Below are positions 11,661 to 13,562 of a stretch of DNA of 13,562 nucleotides, in pieces. Origin of the DNA: Holophagaceae bacterium (GTDB lineage: Bacteria > Acidobacteriota > Holophagae > Holophagales > Holophagaceae); NCBI GenBank assembly GCA_025355915.1, contig JANXYT010000418.1:1-13562 (forward strand), written 5' to 3'. The notes beneath the pieces were generated by a model. The model was not told where the DNA came from, searched no databases, and worked only from the letters and a program-made list of their open reading frames with translations. A program made the translations under genes and the position numbers. Within the stretch, counting starts at the first letter, position 1, and every line of letters starts with the position of its first letter.

Positions 11661-13562
11661 ATGAAGATCGCCCGCCACTTCACGAAGGCCGGTCACGACC
11701 CCCTGGAGGGAATCCCCTTCGTTCCTCGGACCAGCCGCATCTCCAAGCTCGACGGCACCGTGGTGTTCGAGGCGAAGGACGTGATGGTGCCGGAGACGTG
11801 GTCCCAGGTGGCCGTGGACATCCTCGCCCAGAAGTACTTCCGGCAGAAGGGCATCGACGCCGGCAACGGCGGGGAGAAGGACGCGCGGCAGGTGTTCCAC
11901 CGCCTGGCGGGCTGCTGGCGGCACTGGGGCGAGACCCACCACTACTTCGATTCCCCCGAGGACGCCCAGACCTTCTACGAAGAACTCACCTACATGCTGG
12001 CCAACCAGATGTGCGCGCCCAATTCGCCGCAGTGGTTCAACACGGGCCTGCACTACGCCTACGGCATCTCTGGACCCGCCCAGGGCCACAGCTACGTCGA
12101 CCCGACCACCGGCAAGATGAAGAAGTCCACCTCGGCCTATGAACGTCCGCAGCCCCATGCCTGCTTCATCCAGAGCGTGGCCGACGACCTCGTCAACGAG
12201 GGCGGCATCATGGATCTGTGGACCCGCGAGGCCCGGATCTTCAAGTACGGCTCCGGCACCGGCACCAACTTCTCCAAGGTGCGCGGTTCTGAAGAGCCCC
12301 TCTCCGGCGGCGGCCGCAGCTCGGGCCTGATGAGCTTCCTGGCCGTGGGCGACCGCGCCGCGGGCGCCATCAAGAGCGGCGGCACCACGCGCCGCGCCGC
12401 GAAGATGGTCTGCCTCGACCTGGACCACCCCGACATCGAGGCCTTCATCGACTGGAAGGTCACCGAAGAGCGCAAGGTGGCCATGCTGGCCGCCGGCAGC
12501 GCCCTCGTGCGCCGCCACTGGGATGCGATCTGTCAGACCGTGGAAGGCTCCACCTCGAAGGATGCGGATCCCCTGACCAACGAAGCGCTGCGCAAAGCCC
12601 TGGCCCGCGCCAAGCGCGAAGGCGTGCCCGCCGCCTTCCTGGCCCAGTGCCTGGGCCGCCTGGCCTGCGGTGATTTCACCCGGGATCTGGCGGGCTATGA
12701 CACCTCCTGGGACGGCGAGGGCTACCTCACCGTGGGCGGCATGAACTCCAACAACTCCGTGCGCGTGCCCGACCCGTTCATGCGCGCCCTGGAGATGGAT
12801 GGCGACTGGGAATTGAAGCGCCGCAGCGATGGCAAGACCAGCAAGAAGCTGCGCGCCAAGGATCTGTGGGAGAAGGTGAACCGCGCCGCCTGGGCCTGCG
12901 CCGATCCCGGCATCCAGTTCAACACCACCATCAACGACTGGCACACCTGCCCCGAGGATGGCCCTATCAACGCGAGCAATCCCTGCTCCGAGTACATGTT
13001 CCTCGACGACACCGCCTGCAACCTGGCCTCGCTGAACCTGTGCACCTTCCTCACGGAGGACGGCGGCTTCGACCTGGTGGGCTACCGCCACGCCATCCGC
13101 CTCTGGACCGTGGTGCTCGAAGTCAGCGTGCTCATGGCGCAGTTCCCCAGCGAAGCCATCGCGCAGCTCAGCCACGACTTCCGCACCCTGGGCCTGGGTT
13201 ACGCCAACCTCGGCGCCATGTTCATGCGCATGGGCATCCCCTATGACAGCGTGGAAGGCACCCAGTGGTGCGCGGCCCTCACCGCCATCCTCACGGGCGA
13301 CGCCTATGCCGCCAGCGCCGAGATGGCGCGGGAGCTGGGGCCCTTCCCCGGCTACCAGAAGAACAGCGCATCGATGCTGCGGGTCATCCGCAATCACCGC
13401 CGCGCCGCCTACAACGCGCCTGCCTCGGAGTACGAGCAGCTCTCCATCCGGCCCCAGGGTCTGCACGGCGCCGGGGTGCCCAAGCGCATCGTCGAAGCCG
13501 CCCGCGAAAGCTGGGACACGGCCCTCACCTACGGCGAGCAGTGGGGCTTCCGCAACGCCCAG
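11661..13562 (+). CDS. nrdJ: Adenosylcobalamin-dependent (class II) ribonucleotide reductase, 3'-truncated
   Basis: 634 codons are present and the frame is open at the window edge; full-length members of this long type are roughly 900-1,200 residues. The enzyme reduces ribonucleotides to deoxyribonucleotides using a cobalamin-generated thiyl radical, so DNA synthesis here depends on B12 at least in part. Visible marks: QPHACFIQSV with the first redox cysteine C168, the FKYGSGTGTNFS loop (near 194-205), GGTTRRAAKMVCLDLDHPDIE, GGMNSNNSVRV, and the active-site finger loop N440-P-C442-S-E444 carrying the radical cysteine with its Asn and Glu, followed by ACNLASLNL and the LGLGYANLGAMFMRMGIPYDS segment. 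The start ATG 11661 has AGGA eight bases upstream. The remaining barrel, C-terminal cysteines and any zinc-binding tail lie beyond the window. It stands alone, with the candidate NrdR box upstream. Confidence 0.96.
   Translation, partial: MKIARHFTKAGHDPLEGIPFVPRTSRISKLDGTVVFEAKDVMVPETWSQVAVDILAQKYFRQKGIDAGNGGEKDARQVFHRLAGCWRHWGETHHYFDSPEDAQTFYEELTYMLANQMCAPNSPQWFNTGLHYAYGISGPAQGHSYVDPTTGKMKKSTSAYERPQPHACFIQSVADDLVNEGGIMDLWTREARIFKYGSGTGTNFSKVRGSEEPLSGGGRSSGLMSFLAVGDRAAGAIKSGGTTRRAAKMVCLDLDHPDIEAFIDWKVTEERKVAMLAAGSALVRRHWDAICQTVEGSTSKDADPLTNEALRKALARAKREGVPAAFLAQCLGRLACGDFTRDLAGYDTSWDGEGYLTVGGMNSNNSVRVPDPFMRALEMDGDWELKRRSDGKTSKKLRAKDLWEKVNRAAWACADPGIQFNTTINDWHTCPEDGPINASNPCSEYMFLDDTACNLASLNLCTFLTEDGGFDLVGYRHAIRLWTVVLEVSVLMAQFPSEAIAQLSHDFRTLGLGYANLGAMFMRMGIPYDSVEGTQWCAALTAILTGDAYAASAEMARELGPFPGYQKNSASMLRVIRNHRRAAYNAPASEYEQLSIRPQGLHGAGVPKRIVEAARESWDTALTYGEQWGFRNAQ

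Noticed and set aside
11439..13466. 675-codon open frame antisense to nrdJ
   Set aside because: Same composition artefact: a Gly/Ala/Val/His-rich translation with no motif, fully opposed to a gene with conserved catalytic residues.

Overview
The window is G+C-rich, tightly packed chromosomal DNA from what looks like a free-living Gram-negative-type bacterium. The gene set (large-subunit glutamate synthase, hemH-hemY, a long B12-dependent ribonucleotide reductase, a DUF2400 protein) and codon usage suggest an Acidobacteriota-like lineage such as Holophagae/Geothrix. That placement is an impression from memory and was not tested. Most genes are housekeeping, and no prophage, IS element, CRISPR array or defence island was found.

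Layout. (1) 1-3806 (+): the 3' four-fifths or so of gltB, which makes glutamate from glutamine and 2-oxoglutarate. (2) 3807-4671 (+): a conspicuously A+T-rich patch with one small, probably exported thioredoxin-like protein and a downstream hairpin; it reads like acquired DNA. (3) 9025-4753 (-): a leftward run hemH > hemY > DUF2914 exported protein > DUF421 membrane protein > SplB-like radical SAM protein. hemH and hemY overlap by 4 bp and supply the late steps of heme synthesis; the last three genes are spaced 70, 79 and about 25-100 bp apart and may be only partly co-transcribed. (4) 9152-9655 (+): a 167-aa protein of an uncharacterised family, converging on (5) 9769-10176 (-), a small basic protein. 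Between them is a bidirectional hairpin flanked by inverted low-complexity repeats. (6) 10317-11189 (+): a DUF2400/TIGR02757 protein with endonuclease III-like motifs. (7) 11284-11374 (-): the small signal recognition particle RNA (ffs), recognisable from its domain IV sequence and from end-to-end pairing. (8) 11661-13562 (+): the 5' part of nrdJ, adenosylcobalamin-dependent ribonucleotide reductase, with a candidate NrdR operator upstream.

The most useful non-obvious items are the SRP RNA gene, the candidate NrdR box, the A+T-rich thioredoxin patch, the inverted-repeat element at 9652-9765, the endonuclease III-like residues in the DUF2400 protein, and a 25-codon ORF that overlaps the radical SAM gene by GTGA. 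I see no convincing new multi-gene system. Long antisense ORFs across gltB and nrdJ are composition artefacts and are not annotated.
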